From contig NZ_LR590484.1 in NCBI RefSeq assembly GCF_901482695.1, forward strand, positions 1,984,001 to 2,048,000: DNA of 64,000 nucleotides. The letters are read 5' to 3'. This document shows positions 37,775 through 45,868 of the stretch, piece by piece. Under the pieces are notes generated by a model. That model was not told the origin of the DNA. It saw only the letters and a program-made list of their open reading frames with translations, and ran no database searches. Numbering within the stretch: position 1 is the first letter of the stretch; each line of letters opens with the position of its first letter. Both the position numbers and the translations under genes were made by a program. Source of the stretch: Sphingobacterium thalpophilum. GTDB lineage: Bacteria; Bacteroidota; Bacteroidia; Sphingobacteriales; Sphingobacteriaceae.

Positions 37775-38065
37775 ATGAAAAAAACACGTTTTACAGAAAG
37801 CCAGATTGTTCGAGCACTCAAAGAGGGCGAAGAAGGCAGAAAGACCGAAGACATCTGCCGAGATCTTGAGATTAGCAAGGCCGCATTTTATAATTGGAAG
37901 AGCCGTTACGGTGGGATGGAAGCATCGGATGTCAAGCGCCTGAAGGAACTTGAAGAAGAAAATGCCCGCTTAAAAAAGATGTTTGCCGAACTGAGTATGA
38001 ACCATGATATCCTAAAAGAAGTCATCACAAAAAAAGGTTGGGGCTCCGGCAGCAAAAACAGTTAA
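37775..38065 (+). CDS. IS3-family transposase OrfA
   Basis: 96 residues with helix-turn-helix (RFTESQIVRALKEGEEG, DICRDLEISKAAFYNWKSRY) and a C-terminal leucine-zipper-like helix (LKELEEENARLKKMFAELS). Near its end an A7 run followed by G (38029-38036) is the classical -1 slippage site for making OrfAB. Start is ATG 37775. Confidence 0.9.
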   Translation: MKKTRFTESQIVRALKEGEEGRKTEDICRDLEISKAAFYNWKSRYGGMEASDVKRLKELEEENARLKKMFAELSMNHDILKEVITKKGWGSGSKNS

Positions 38066-38882
38066 CCCAGGAGATTGTCCTGGATCACGGTTTGAGTGTC
38101 ACCGGAGCCTGCAAATTGACAGGCATGTGCGGTTCACAATATTACTATGTTAGTAAGAAAGATGACAGTGCAGTCATATCTGCATTAGAAGATCTGTCCG
38201 CCAAACATCCTGTCTATGGATTCCGAAAACTTTACGCTTATCTGCGCAGAGCGGGGAAGCCCTGGAATCACAAAAAAGTTTACCGGGTGTATAAGCTGTT
38301 AAATATGAACAAGAAGAGGGTGGCAAACGTCGTTTACCTGCTCGGGAGAAACAGCCTCTGGAACAACAGGTCAGCATTAATCAAAAATGGAGCATGGACT
38401 TTATGAGCGATAGCTTGGCAAGCGGAAATAGGTTTAGAACTTTTAATGTGATGGACGACTGTTCCCGTGAGATATTGTGTATCGAAATAGGTATTTCTAT
38501 TTCTTCTTTGAGGGTAACACGGACACTTGAACAAATCATAGACTGGCGGGGCAAACCGCTCTGTCTACGCGTAGATAATGGCCCCGAATTCACCAGTCAT
38601 CATTTTGAGCTCTGGTGTAAAGACCAAGGCATCGCTATTCAATTTATCCAGCCCGGTAAGCCTATGCAGAACGGCTACATCGAACGGTTCAACCGAAGTT
38701 ATCGCAAAGAAATTTTGGATGCTTATTTATTTTTCAACTTATCAGAAGTAAGAGAACATACCCAGGCATGGATGGATGAATATAATAACAACAGACCACA
38801 TGAAGGTCTTGGGAATCTCACACCAACGGAATTATCAAAAAATATTAGACACCAACAACAAATAAATCAATCAGTAACGTAA
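38038..38882 (+). pseudogene. IS3-family transposase OrfB, frameshifted
   Basis: First part (38038-38406) carries HPVYGFRKLYAYLRRAGKP and continues to LLNMNKKR; there the frame is lost by an apparent 1-base deletion near 38322. The second part (38394-38882, with upstream codons from about 38325 in the same frame) has the DDE core: WSMDFMSDSL, RVDNGPEFTSHHF and GYIERFNRSYRKE. The element therefore probably cannot transpose by itself, unless the indel is a sequencing error. Confidence 0.85.
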
Positions 38883-38968
38883 ATTAGAAAAGTCCAATCT
38901 CAGCTGTCGGAAAAATGGGGTACTTACACATGTTGAATAAAATGATATTCTAAGCAAACCAATATTAC

Positions 38969-40129
38969 ATGAGAAGTGAAATTATTTGGGGAAAATGGTA
39001 TACACCTTTTGTTAGGGTGATCGTGCATATAATTTTTTGGATATTGGTCTTCTGCACGTATTCTTTTACCTATAAAAGGCTAGGTGGTAGCTATATCTGG
39101 ATTTTAGTGGCAAAAGAACTTTTTGTTACTACTTCCTTGTTCTATTCAGTCATATGGCTTATTTCTAAATGGATAGAAAAAAGAAAAGTACTGCCCATCG
39201 TAATATTTATTGTTTTTTCATATATCTGGTGGTTAAATATCACGTATTTGACGTGTGATATTCTTAACGATTTTGAATTAAAGGAAGGTAGAGCATTTAT
39301 TAAGTATGTAAGATTTTTTACCGATGATGGCTATTTTGGTATTTATCAACTTAAAAAATTTCCTAGTGTATTTCCTGATTTTTTGACCCTTGTATCCCTA
39401 CCGTTAACACCAAAATTGGTTAAGCATCTTATTGCTCAAGGCAACAAGATGCTCTTATTAGAAAAGACTCAGGCAGAACTCGAACTTGAAAAGGCAAATT
39501 TAGAACTAAAGACTACTAATCTTGAATTAGATAAAGCAAATCTGGAACGAGATAATCTGAAAATGGAACTGAAAATTCTTAAATCCCAGATTTCTCCCCA
39601 TTTTTTATTTAATACATTAAATAGCATATATAGGCTAGCGGAAAAAGGAGAAGCCAGTACCCCTAATACTATAATGAAACTGTCGAATATGCTTCGGTAT
39701 ATGCTTTACCAAGCTAATGATGATAAAATATCCATTGCCAAAGAAATCCAGTTTTTAAATGATTATCTAGATCTTATCCGGATAAGATTTGGTGATAGCG
39801 TTAATCTGAATTTTAATATAAAGAAAATAAAAGAACCTTATCGAGTTGTACCATTAATGTTATTACCTTTTATTGAAAACGCCATCAAACATGGACCAGA
39901 TAGAAGCAGGGCTGATGCTTGGATTACTGTTTCATTAACTATAGAAGATGGTATTTTAAGGTTCGTGGTCGCAAATGGTTTAAATAAAAACAGTCCTGCA
40001 TCTCCCAGAGGCGGCATTGGATTGCAAAATGTTAAAAGAACACTTGAACTTCGATATAAGGACAGATACACGTTAAACATGTCAGATAATATGAATAGTT
40101 ACTCCGTGATACTTGAAATTGAATTGTAA
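38969..40129 (+). CDS. LytS/YehU-type sensor histidine kinase 4
   Basis: 386 residues: RSEIIWGKWYTP, four membrane helices, phospho-acceptor His211 in SQISPHFLFNTLNSIYRL, N-box LLPFIENAIKHGP, GGIGLQNVKRTLE. The linker has 21 more residues than kinases 1 and 2, exactly three heptads, with repeated ELEKANL/ELDKANL units. No response regulator follows; the next sequence is non-coding. The IS3 element ends 40 bp before its start, so its original promoter may be lost. Confidence 0.93.
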   Translation: MRSEIIWGKWYTPFVRVIVHIIFWILVFCTYSFTYKRLGGSYIWILVAKELFVTTSLFYSVIWLISKWIEKRKVLPIVIFIVFSYIWWLNITYLTCDILNDFELKEGRAFIKYVRFFTDDGYFGIYQLKKFPSVFPDFLTLVSLPLTPKLVKHLIAQGNKMLLLEKTQAELELEKANLELKTTNLELDKANLERDNLKMELKILKSQISPHFLFNTLNSIYRLAEKGEASTPNTIMKLSNMLRYMLYQANDDKISIAKEIQFLNDYLDLIRIRFGDSVNLNFNIKKIKEPYRVVPLMLLPFIENAIKHGPDRSRADAWITVSLTIEDGILRFVVANGLNKNSPASPRGGIGLQNVKRTLELRYKDRYTLNMSDNMNSYSVILEIEL

Positions 40130-40704
40130 TAAAGGATTATATTCGGAGTAGATCTTGTTCTGCAGACCGGAGAAAAGGCTCAGGCATATTTAAATGTGGA
40201 AAAGGGCTCGACGATGTTGGCGTTCAGTAAGATCTGAAGGAGCTCCTGGCTTGGATGATCAGCTGTTTATGACAGCTGGTCCGGACATCACCCAGCATAA
40301 ACAGGTAGCAGTTTGTCTCAGACTCTAAGCAGGCCAACACAGACTCCTTATATTTTATCACAAGCTCCAGACAGAATATGCTAAACTGCATGAAATCTGC
40401 AAGCTTTTACCATGCATCTGCAACAGACTGCACGCTGTTTAATATAAACTTCCTGTACTTTGTCCTTAGTTCATCCTCATACCCTCCAACTGTCCAATAG
40501 TTGAGCTGTAACAGACAGCAGTCTATCCCATTCTACTCGCACTTTGCCGCAAACTGTTATCAATTGAATCTGAACTTATCGTCGTTTATCAAAAACAACA
40601 TGGTGTTCGGGGCAAAATGACAACAGTCCATGACAGACTTATAGCAGTCTATGCAAGGAAAAAGTGCCTGTATTTCTTCGGCCTGCAAGTACAGGTCTCC
40701 ACAC
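40130..40704. other. Unexplained stretch at right end of island
   Basis: No intact gene. On the minus strand one frame runs from about 40700 to 40240 with protein-like pieces (CGDLYLQAEEIQALFPCID, LNYWTVGGYEDELRTKYRKF, KLADFMQFSIFCLELVIKYK) but four in-frame stops, so it may be a decayed gene. AGCAGTCTAT occurs at 40517-40526 and 40643-40652, with several related GCAGTTTGT/AGACTGC words. Base composition is less AT-rich than the kinase genes. Confidence 0.4.
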
Positions 40705-40980
40705 GTTCTAAAATCTTCCGCCCCAGGTCTCCCGGTCTAAACTTCTATATTGGATGGCTTCGGCCAGATGGTGATTTTTAATCTGTGGACTACCTTCCAT
40801 ATCAGCGATTGTCCGGGCCACCTTCAGAATCCGGTCATAGGCTCTGGCAGAAAGGTTGAGGCGGGATATGGCTGTTTTGAGCAATTTCTTTCCCGGCTCA
40901 TCAACCTTGCAGATCTCTCTTGTAAGTTTCGTGCTCATCTGCGCATTGCAGTGGATATCTTGTAACGACTCAAAACGTTG
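40705..40980. repeat. Right copy of 276-bp perfect direct repeat
   Basis: By eye identical to 28436-28711, including GTTCTAA from the rhomboid gene end. On this side the copy is continuous with the rest of comM. Confidence 0.95.
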
Positions 40981-42252
40981 TTTTTGAAGTGCTCTTGTTT
41001 GCATCACCCGTCCGCGGATCACGCTGCTGCTTTCTGCAGTCTGTCGGGCGCTGAGTTCTTCAAATTGTACTGGAGTGACTTCGATGTGCAGGTCAATACG
41101 GTCAAGGAGCGGCCCGGATATTCTGCTTAAGTAGCGTTGAACCGTATTATTACCACAGATGCACTCCTTGTCAGGATGGTTGAAGTAACCGCAGGGACAG
41201 GGATTCATAGCCGCGATCAGCATAAAACTTGCCGGATAGTCGATCGAGAGTTTCGCTCTTGAGATCGTGATGCTGCGGGATTCCAGAGGCTGTCGCATGA
41301 CTTCTAAAACACCGCGCTTAAATTCAGGCAATTCATCCAAGAACAGTACGCCATGATGGGCGAGCGAAATTTCACCCGGCAATGGATTGGAGCCTCCACC
41401 GACCATCGCGACATCAGAAATAGTATGATGCGGCGCCCGAAACGGCCGTGTAGTGAGCAGGGTACCTCTAGCTTTAAGGTTGCCAGAAACAGAGTGAATT
41501 TTTGTTGTTTCCAGCGATTCTGCCATACTTAATGGCGGTAGAATGGTTGGCAGTCTCTTCGCTAGCATGGTCTTGCCCGCTCCCGGTGGCCCTATCAGAA
41601 TAACATTATGCCCGCCGGCGGCTGCTATTTCCAATGCTCTTTTGATATTATCCTGTCCATGAACGTCAGAAAAATCCACATCATAGTTGTCGATGCCGGT
41701 TTGAAAAACAGACTGAATGTCAATTTGTGTAGGCTGTATCTGTTTTGCACTGCTGAGGAATTGGACCACTTCTGTCAGGTTTTCGGCGGGGATCACGTCG
41801 ATTCCGGTCACAGTTGCTGCTTCGTAAGCATTTTCCTGAGGAAGTATGATGCCCTTAAAGCCATCTTTGGAAGCTTGTAGTGCAATGGGCAGGATTCCAC
41901 GTATAGGCTTGACGCTTCCATCCAACGAGAGCTCTCCTAGGATCAGGTATTGCGCTAATAGTTCGTTTGAAAGCTGCCCCGAAGACGCGAGTATGCCGAT
42001 AGCGATGGCCAGGTCATAGCTGGATCCTTCTTTCCTGACATCCGCAGGTGCCAAGTTGACCACAATTTTTTGCCTTGGCATGTGAAACTGGCAGGAAGTA
42101 ATAGCACTTTCGACGCGTCTTAAGCTTTCTTTGACGGCATTGTCAGGTAAACCGACGATGTAATAATGTAAACCGGTGGAAACAACTACTTCAACAGTAA
42201 TCGTGCGTGCTTCAATACCATAGACAGCACTACAATAGATTTTATTCAACAT
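40708..42252 (-). CDS. comM: YifB/ComM-family Mg-chelatase-like AAA ATPase
   Basis: 514 residues. N-terminal Lon-like fold ([41 protein letters not shown]), AAA core with Walker [35 protein letters not shown], and the C-terminal [18 protein letters not shown]. ComM is a hexameric helicase promoting branch migration during natural transformation. The gene is intact although an island sits against its 3' end, because the island edge carries a full copy of that end. Confidence 0.95.
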   Translation of the reverse strand: MLNKIYCSAVYGIEARTITVEVVVSTGLHYYIVGLPDNAVKESLRRVESAITSCQFHMPRQKIVVNLAPADVRKEGSSYDLAIAIGILASSGQLSNELLAQYLILGELSLDGSVKPIRGILPIALQASKDGFKGIILPQENAYEAATVTGIDVIPAENLTEVVQFLSSAKQIQPTQIDIQSVFQTGIDNYDVDFSDVHGQDNIKRALEIAAAGGHNVILIGPPGAGKTMLAKRLPTILPPLSMAESLETTKIHSVSGNLKARGTLLTTRPFRAPHHTISDVAMVGGGSNPLPGEISLAHHGVLFLDELPEFKRGVLEVMRQPLESRSITISRAKLSIDYPASFMLIAAMNPCPCGYFNHPDKECICGNNTVQRYLSRISGPLLDRIDLHIEVTPVQFEELSARQTAESSSVIRGRVMQTRALQKQRFESLQDIHCNAQMSTKLTREICKVDEPGKKLLKTAISRLNLSARAYDRILKVARTIADMEGSPQIKNHHLAEAIQYRSLDRETWGGRF

Positions 42253-42364
42253 AAGATTTTATAATCGGCTGATTTAAAGATAGTAAATATTAATTTATAA
42301 ATAAGGATCCTTTTCTGAATTATTGAAAAGCAATAGAAAATTGGCTGGAAATTACTATCTTGTC

Positions 42365-42379
42365 CTAGAACGGTTCTAG
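42365..42379. promoter_or_regulatory. Palindrome upstream of YtxH gene
   Basis: CTAGAAC-G-GTTCTAG, perfect 7-bp arms around one base, about 110 bp before the YtxH start and 113 bp before comM. Operator candidate; regulator unknown. Confidence 0.35.
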
Positions 42380-42491
42380 TAAATAATGGATAAAATATGG
42401 TGTTTGGCAAACGATTTGCTTTGTCAATTGTATTATTATCGAAGACTAGATTCATCGAGTAATAGAATTAGAACTTTAAAACGAAAAAGAA

Positions 42492-42761
42492 ATGAATGAC
42501 ACAAGTAAAGTAGCTTTGGCGTTGTTGGCAGGTCTCGCTGCGGGTGCAGCTTTAGGAGTTTTATTTGCTCCGGATAAGGGATCGGATACGAGAGATAAGA
42601 TCAATGATTCATTAAGCGATTTGAGTGATGCTATTCGTGAGAGAGCTGAAGAGCAATTCGATCAACTGAATGAATTTAAAGAAAAAATTGTCTCCACGCT
42701 AAGAGGTAAAATAAACCAGGCAGAAGAAATTGTTGATGATGATATCATCGAGCATGCATAG
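42492..42761 (+). CDS. YtxH-domain protein
   Basis: 89 residues: one membrane helix with the YtxH pattern (LALLAGLAAGAALGVLFAPDKGSDTR) followed by a charged amphipathic helix. Small stress-associated envelope proteins of unknown activity. First of a trio with a holin-like protein and a basic coiled protein, a grouping frequent in Bacteroidota. Confidence 0.88.
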   Translation: MNDTSKVALALLAGLAAGAALGVLFAPDKGSDTRDKINDSLSDLSDAIRERAEEQFDQLNEFKEKIVSTLRGKINQAEEIVDDDIIEHA

Positions 42762-42808
42762 CATACAGATTGTTCACATGGACAGTTTGTGGAGATATAT
42801 GAAATATT

Positions 42809-42887
42809 AGGCTATTTCAAAAAGCCGGATAGTTGAATATAATAATCTGAACGATTAGAGAATCATAGCTGACTTTTGAGATAGCCT
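42809..42887. repeat. Possible MITE-like element
   Basis: 14-bp terminal arms AGGCTATTTCAAAA and TTTTGAGATAGCCT (one G-U type mismatch) enclose 51 bp. The ends resemble termini of IS1182-like elements (GAGGCTGT..CAAAA). No clear target duplication. It could instead be a long hairpin in the mRNA of the YtxH-holin operon. Confidence 0.4.
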
Positions 42888-42904
42888 GAATAAATTAGAG
42901 ATGC

Positions 42905-43324
42905 ATGGAAGAAGAAAAATTTTCACTTAGCGGTACTTTTCAGAAAACGAAGGAATACATAGATTCCCAGTTTACGCTCGTTAAATTAAAGACTATCGAA
43001 CGGTCTTCGCGCCTGATCGCTAGTTTGGTTGTAGATACAACGAAGTTAATATTCACCTTGTTTGTTGTCTTTTTCTTATGCTTAGCATTGGGATTTTGGC
43101 TAGGAGAATTATTAGGAAGCTATTCGCTTGGTTTTTTGGCGACCGCAGGAATCTTTCTCATCATTATAATAGTGATACGGATCTTTGAACCTGCGCTGGA
43201 GTCAAAGTTTATGGATCTTTCCATTCGACGTTTTTTGGCGAAGTGGAACGATGAAATCGAAGAAGAGGAAGAAGAGCTGAAACAAAAGGAAAAATTTGAT
43301 AGGGAAGGGACTGCAAATGAATAA
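42905..43324 (+). CDS. Holin-superfamily-like envelope protein (Phage_holin_3_6 type)
   Basis: 139 residues: N-terminal amphipathic helix, two membrane helices (about 50-70 and 78-98), then an acidic tail (EIEEEEEELKQKEKF). Matches the phage_holin_3_6 pattern, which in chromosomes marks housekeeping membrane proteins, not phage lysis. Overlaps the next gene by 8 bp, so they are coupled. Confidence 0.75.
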   Translation: MEEEKFSLSGTFQKTKEYIDSQFTLVKLKTIERSSRLIASLVVDTTKLIFTLFVVFFLCLALGFWLGELLGSYSLGFLATAGIFLIIIIVIRIFEPALESKFMDLSIRRFLAKWNDEIEEEEEELKQKEKFDREGTANE

Positions 43325-43817
43325 ACAAACTAAAATACGTAATCTACAAGAACTTAAGGCTGAAATCTTCCGTCTAAAGGAACTTAAGAATGAGCAGGAA
43401 GCCTATCTCAAGACCCAATTTACGTTGCTCAATAATAAAATCGAAGCACCTGTCAGATTTTTCAACTCGCTAAAAAACAATATTCCCGGTGTAAATATCA
43501 TTCAACAATTATTTGCCAAGAGCAGTAATCCTGACTCGGACTGGCTGACCAAAACACTCCGTATTGGTGTACCTTTTGTGATGAACAGACTGTTTCTGAA
43601 AAAAGCGGGAATGTTTAAAAAGGCACTTATGCTATTGCTGTCAGAACGTGCTGTAGGCCAGATTAATCAAGATAAAATCAGTGGACTGCTGAGCAAACTC
43701 ACCGATTTTATACGTCCCAAGAAGAAGAAGAAAAAAGCTTCTCAGATTGAAGAAAGTACCATTGTTAAAGATGAAGTCAATGAATATGGTATTCCTTCCT
43801 ATAGTGAGACCTATTAA
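43317..43817 (+). CDS. Basic coiled protein of envelope trio, unknown function
   Basis: 166 residues from ATG 43317 inside the end of the preceding gene. N-terminal coiled coil ([20 protein letters not shown]), a middle hydrophobic segment ([24 protein letters not shown]), and a Lys run ([10 protein letters not shown]) near the C-terminus. No family recognised; position with YtxH and holin-like genes suggests a membrane-associated stress role. Its stop shares TTAA with convergent fcl. Confidence 0.65.
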   Translation: MNKQTKIRNLQELKAEIFRLKELKNEQEAYLKTQFTLLNNKIEAPVRFFNSLKNNIPGVNIIQQLFAKSSNPDSDWLTKTLRIGVPFVMNRLFLKKAGMFKKALMLLLSERAVGQINQDKISGLLSKLTDFIRPKKKKKKASQIEESTIVKDEVNEYGIPSYSETY

Positions 43818-44749
43818 TGCCCTTGTTCTTTTTTCAGAAAATCTTCATAAGCCAGCTTGATTCCCTCGGGGAGATTGATCTTGTGCTTCCAGCCCAAGGC
43901 ATGTAGTTTGGAGACGTCCATAAGTTTTCTCGGCGTGCCATCCGGCTTGCTGCTATCAAAGGATATGGCGCCGGTGTATCCCACGACTTGCTTAATCAGT
44001 TCCGCAAGTTCCTTTATGCTTAAATCTTCACCAATCCCAATGTTGACAAATTCTCTTTCATCATAGTTATTCATCAGAAATACACAGGCATCAGCCAGGT
44101 CATCCGAAAAAAGAAACTCCCGCAGGGGTGTGCCTGTTCCCCAGATAACGACTTCCTTTGAATTGTTGACTTTAGCCTCGTGAAATCTCCGAATGAGGGC
44201 GGGTAATACATGTGAGTTTTGTGGATGGTAATTGTCGTTGATGCCATAGAGATTGGTCGGCATAACCGAGATAAAGTTGCAGCCATACTGGTCACGAAAG
44301 GCTTCCGCCATCTTGATACCTGCTATTTTGGCGATAGCGTATGGTTCATTGGTCTGTTCCAGTGTTCCTGTCAACAGCATATTTTCCTTGAGCGGCTGTG
44401 GAGCTAACTTGGGATAAATACAGCTTGACCCTAGGAACATCATCTTTTTAACATCGTTATCGTAAGATGATTTTATAACATTATTCTGTATGGCTATATT
44501 GTCATAGATGAAATCAGCCCGGTAGGTATTATTGGCCATGATTCCACCCACCTTAGCCGCTGCCAAAAAAACATATTCTGGATTTTCCGCAACAAAAAAC
44601 TCCGCAACCGCCTGTTGGTTGCGCAGATCTAGCTCCTGCGATGTACGCGTGATGATATTCTTATAACCGAGTTCCGTTAGTTTACGGTATATTGCTGATC
44701 CGACCATTCCACGATGGCCGGCAACGTAAATTTTAGCGTCTTTTTCCAC
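43814..44749 (-). CDS. fcl: GDP-L-fucose synthase
   Basis: 311 residues. Epimerase-reductase making GDP-L-fucose from GDP-4-keto-6-deoxymannose for surface glycans. NADP motif [12 protein letters not shown], Ser in LGSSCIYP, catalytic YAIAK, and [20 protein letters not shown] are diagnostic. gmd is not in this window. Own strong promoter; convergent stop overlap of 4 bp with the neighbour. Confidence 0.96.
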   Translation of the reverse strand: MEKDAKIYVAGHRGMVGSAIYRKLTELGYKNIITRTSQELDLRNQQAVAEFFVAENPEYVFLAAAKVGGIMANNTYRADFIYDNIAIQNNVIKSSYDNDVKKMMFLGSSCIYPKLAPQPLKENMLLTGTLEQTNEPYAIAKIAGIKMAEAFRDQYGCNFISVMPTNLYGINDNYHPQNSHVLPALIRRFHEAKVNNSKEVVIWGTGTPLREFLFSDDLADACVFLMNNYDEREFVNIGIGEDLSIKELAELIKQVVGYTGAISFDSSKPDGTPRKLMDVSKLHALGWKHKINLPEGIKLAYEDFLKKEQGH

Positions 44750-44784
44750 GATATGTTATTGACTGCCGAAGCTATTGACTTCTG

Positions 44785-44815
44785 CAAACTTAGATAAATT
44801 GGTTTTGATATACAA
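44785..44815 (-). promoter_or_regulatory. Promoter of fcl
   Basis: Minus strand: TTG (44815-44813), 20-bp spacer, TAAGTTTG (44792-44785), with CAATTTATC directly before the -7 box as at murF. Confidence 0.85.
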
Positions 44816-44938
44816 TTTAATTGCGCATAGAAAAGCAATTTATTCCTTCAAGCGGCCTTCTGATACGCTTAATACGGCATGATAAAGGTCTTGTGCGTGA
44901 CTAAAAAGATTTAATTTTTTTTAGCGGGAAGATAAGAT

Positions 44939-44946
44939 TATTTTTG
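44939..44946 (+). promoter_or_regulatory. -7 element of trmB
   Basis: TATTTTTG, 18 bp before ATG 44965; it overlaps a longer open frame from 44944, so that longer start is rejected. Confidence 0.55.
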
Positions 44947-44964
44947 TGGGATATTTTAGTAAAA

Positions 44965-45621
44965 ATGGGAAAGGATAAACTACGTAAATTTGCCGAAGTA
45001 GCGACGTTTGAAAACGTTATTCAGCTCGATGCAGGCAAGGAATATAAAGGAAAATGGGCTGAGAAACAGTTTGGCAATACAAATCCAGTTGTTCTGGAGC
45101 TCGCTTGTGGAAAAGGAGAATATACGGTTAATTTAGCGAAATTATTTCCTGAAAAAAACTTCATCGGTATTGATTTTAAAGGAAATCGTATCTGGCGCGG
45201 AGCCAAAACAGCATTAGAAGAGGGGATTAAAAATGTCGCTTTCCTGCGTATTCAGATCGAAACGATCCTTGAGCATTTCGCTGAAAATGAAATCGATGAA
45301 ATCTGGATTACATTCCCTGATCCGCAGCCGCAGGATAGCCGTGAAAAGAAACGGCTGACCGGACCTAAATTTCTCGAAAGTTACCGGATCATCATGAAAC
45401 CTGAAAGCAAAATGAACCTGAAGACAGACAATGATGGTTTTTATGCCTATACACTGGACCAGATTGAGGCTTTGAACCTGAAAAAATATAAAGAGACTAC
45501 AGATCTTTACCATTCGGATCTGGTAGACGAGGTCCTGTCGATCAAGACATATTATGAGAAGAAGTATCTGGCAGACGATAAGAATATAAACTATGTGCAG
45601 TGGAGTTTTGAGAAACTTTAG
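44965..45621 (+). CDS. trmB: tRNA (guanine-N7-)-methyltransferase
   Basis: 218 residues. Methylates G46 of tRNA using SAM. Family blocks: VVLELACGKGEYTVNLAKL (SAM site), FIGIDFKGNRIWRGAK, and IWITFPDPQPQDSREKKRLT. Start ATG 44965 follows the -7 element by 18 bp. Monocistronic. Confidence 0.96.
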   Translation: MGKDKLRKFAEVATFENVIQLDAGKEYKGKWAEKQFGNTNPVVLELACGKGEYTVNLAKLFPEKNFIGIDFKGNRIWRGAKTALEEGIKNVAFLRIQIETILEHFAENEIDEIWITFPDPQPQDSREKKRLTGPKFLESYRIIMKPESKMNLKTDNDGFYAYTLDQIEALNLKKYKETTDLYHSDLVDEVLSIKTYYEKKYLADDKNINYVQWSFEKL

Positions 45622-45868
45622 TCTTTCAAACATAGTAGACATTGTTCCGGCATCTTAATGGTTCTTGTTGGTGGTAACTTTCAAGCTCCAAAAAATAATC
45701 TTTAAGGAGTTTCAGATCACTAATTATACTGGACTCCTCAAAAAAAATCGTTATATTCATTCAAATTTAAATTCTAAATATGGAGGCTTAGAAGCGTCTT
45801 TGTTTGTATGCAAAGGTAAGAAACAAAAAGAAACTCCATATGTCGGCAACAAGACAAATGATAAACTT

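Larger units (their letters stand above)
37710..38928 (+). mobile_element. IS3-family insertion sequence, 1219 bp
   Basis: Ends form imperfect inverted repeats: left TGTAAGTGTCCCAAAAA, right (complement) TGTAAGTACCCCATTTTTCC. Contains orfA and a frameshifted orfB with a DDE integrase core. No matching target-site duplication is seen at the flanks (ATT against CAT), suggesting later rearrangement. Confidence 0.85.

Noticed and set aside
31088..40129. Island read as a defence system because of FRG-like and methyltransferase content
   Set aside because: The FRG-like piece is a scrap without a start, the methyltransferase is alone without nuclease partner, and the intact core is a two-component signalling set.
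28436..40980. AbaR/Tn7-like insertion into comM
   Set aside because: No tnsA/B/C-type genes, no short target duplication, and the boundary is at the comM 3' end with a 276-bp repeat rather than inside the gene.
42905..43324. Prophage lysis gene
   Set aside because: Holin-like fold only; neighbours are YtxH and a basic membrane-associated protein, with no phage structural, lysin or integrase genes nearby.
45665..45868. 68-residue N-terminal extension of the DUF937 protein
   Set aside because: No similarity to the family and poor coding character; ATG 45869 starts directly at the conserved NLTDLVTGG segment.
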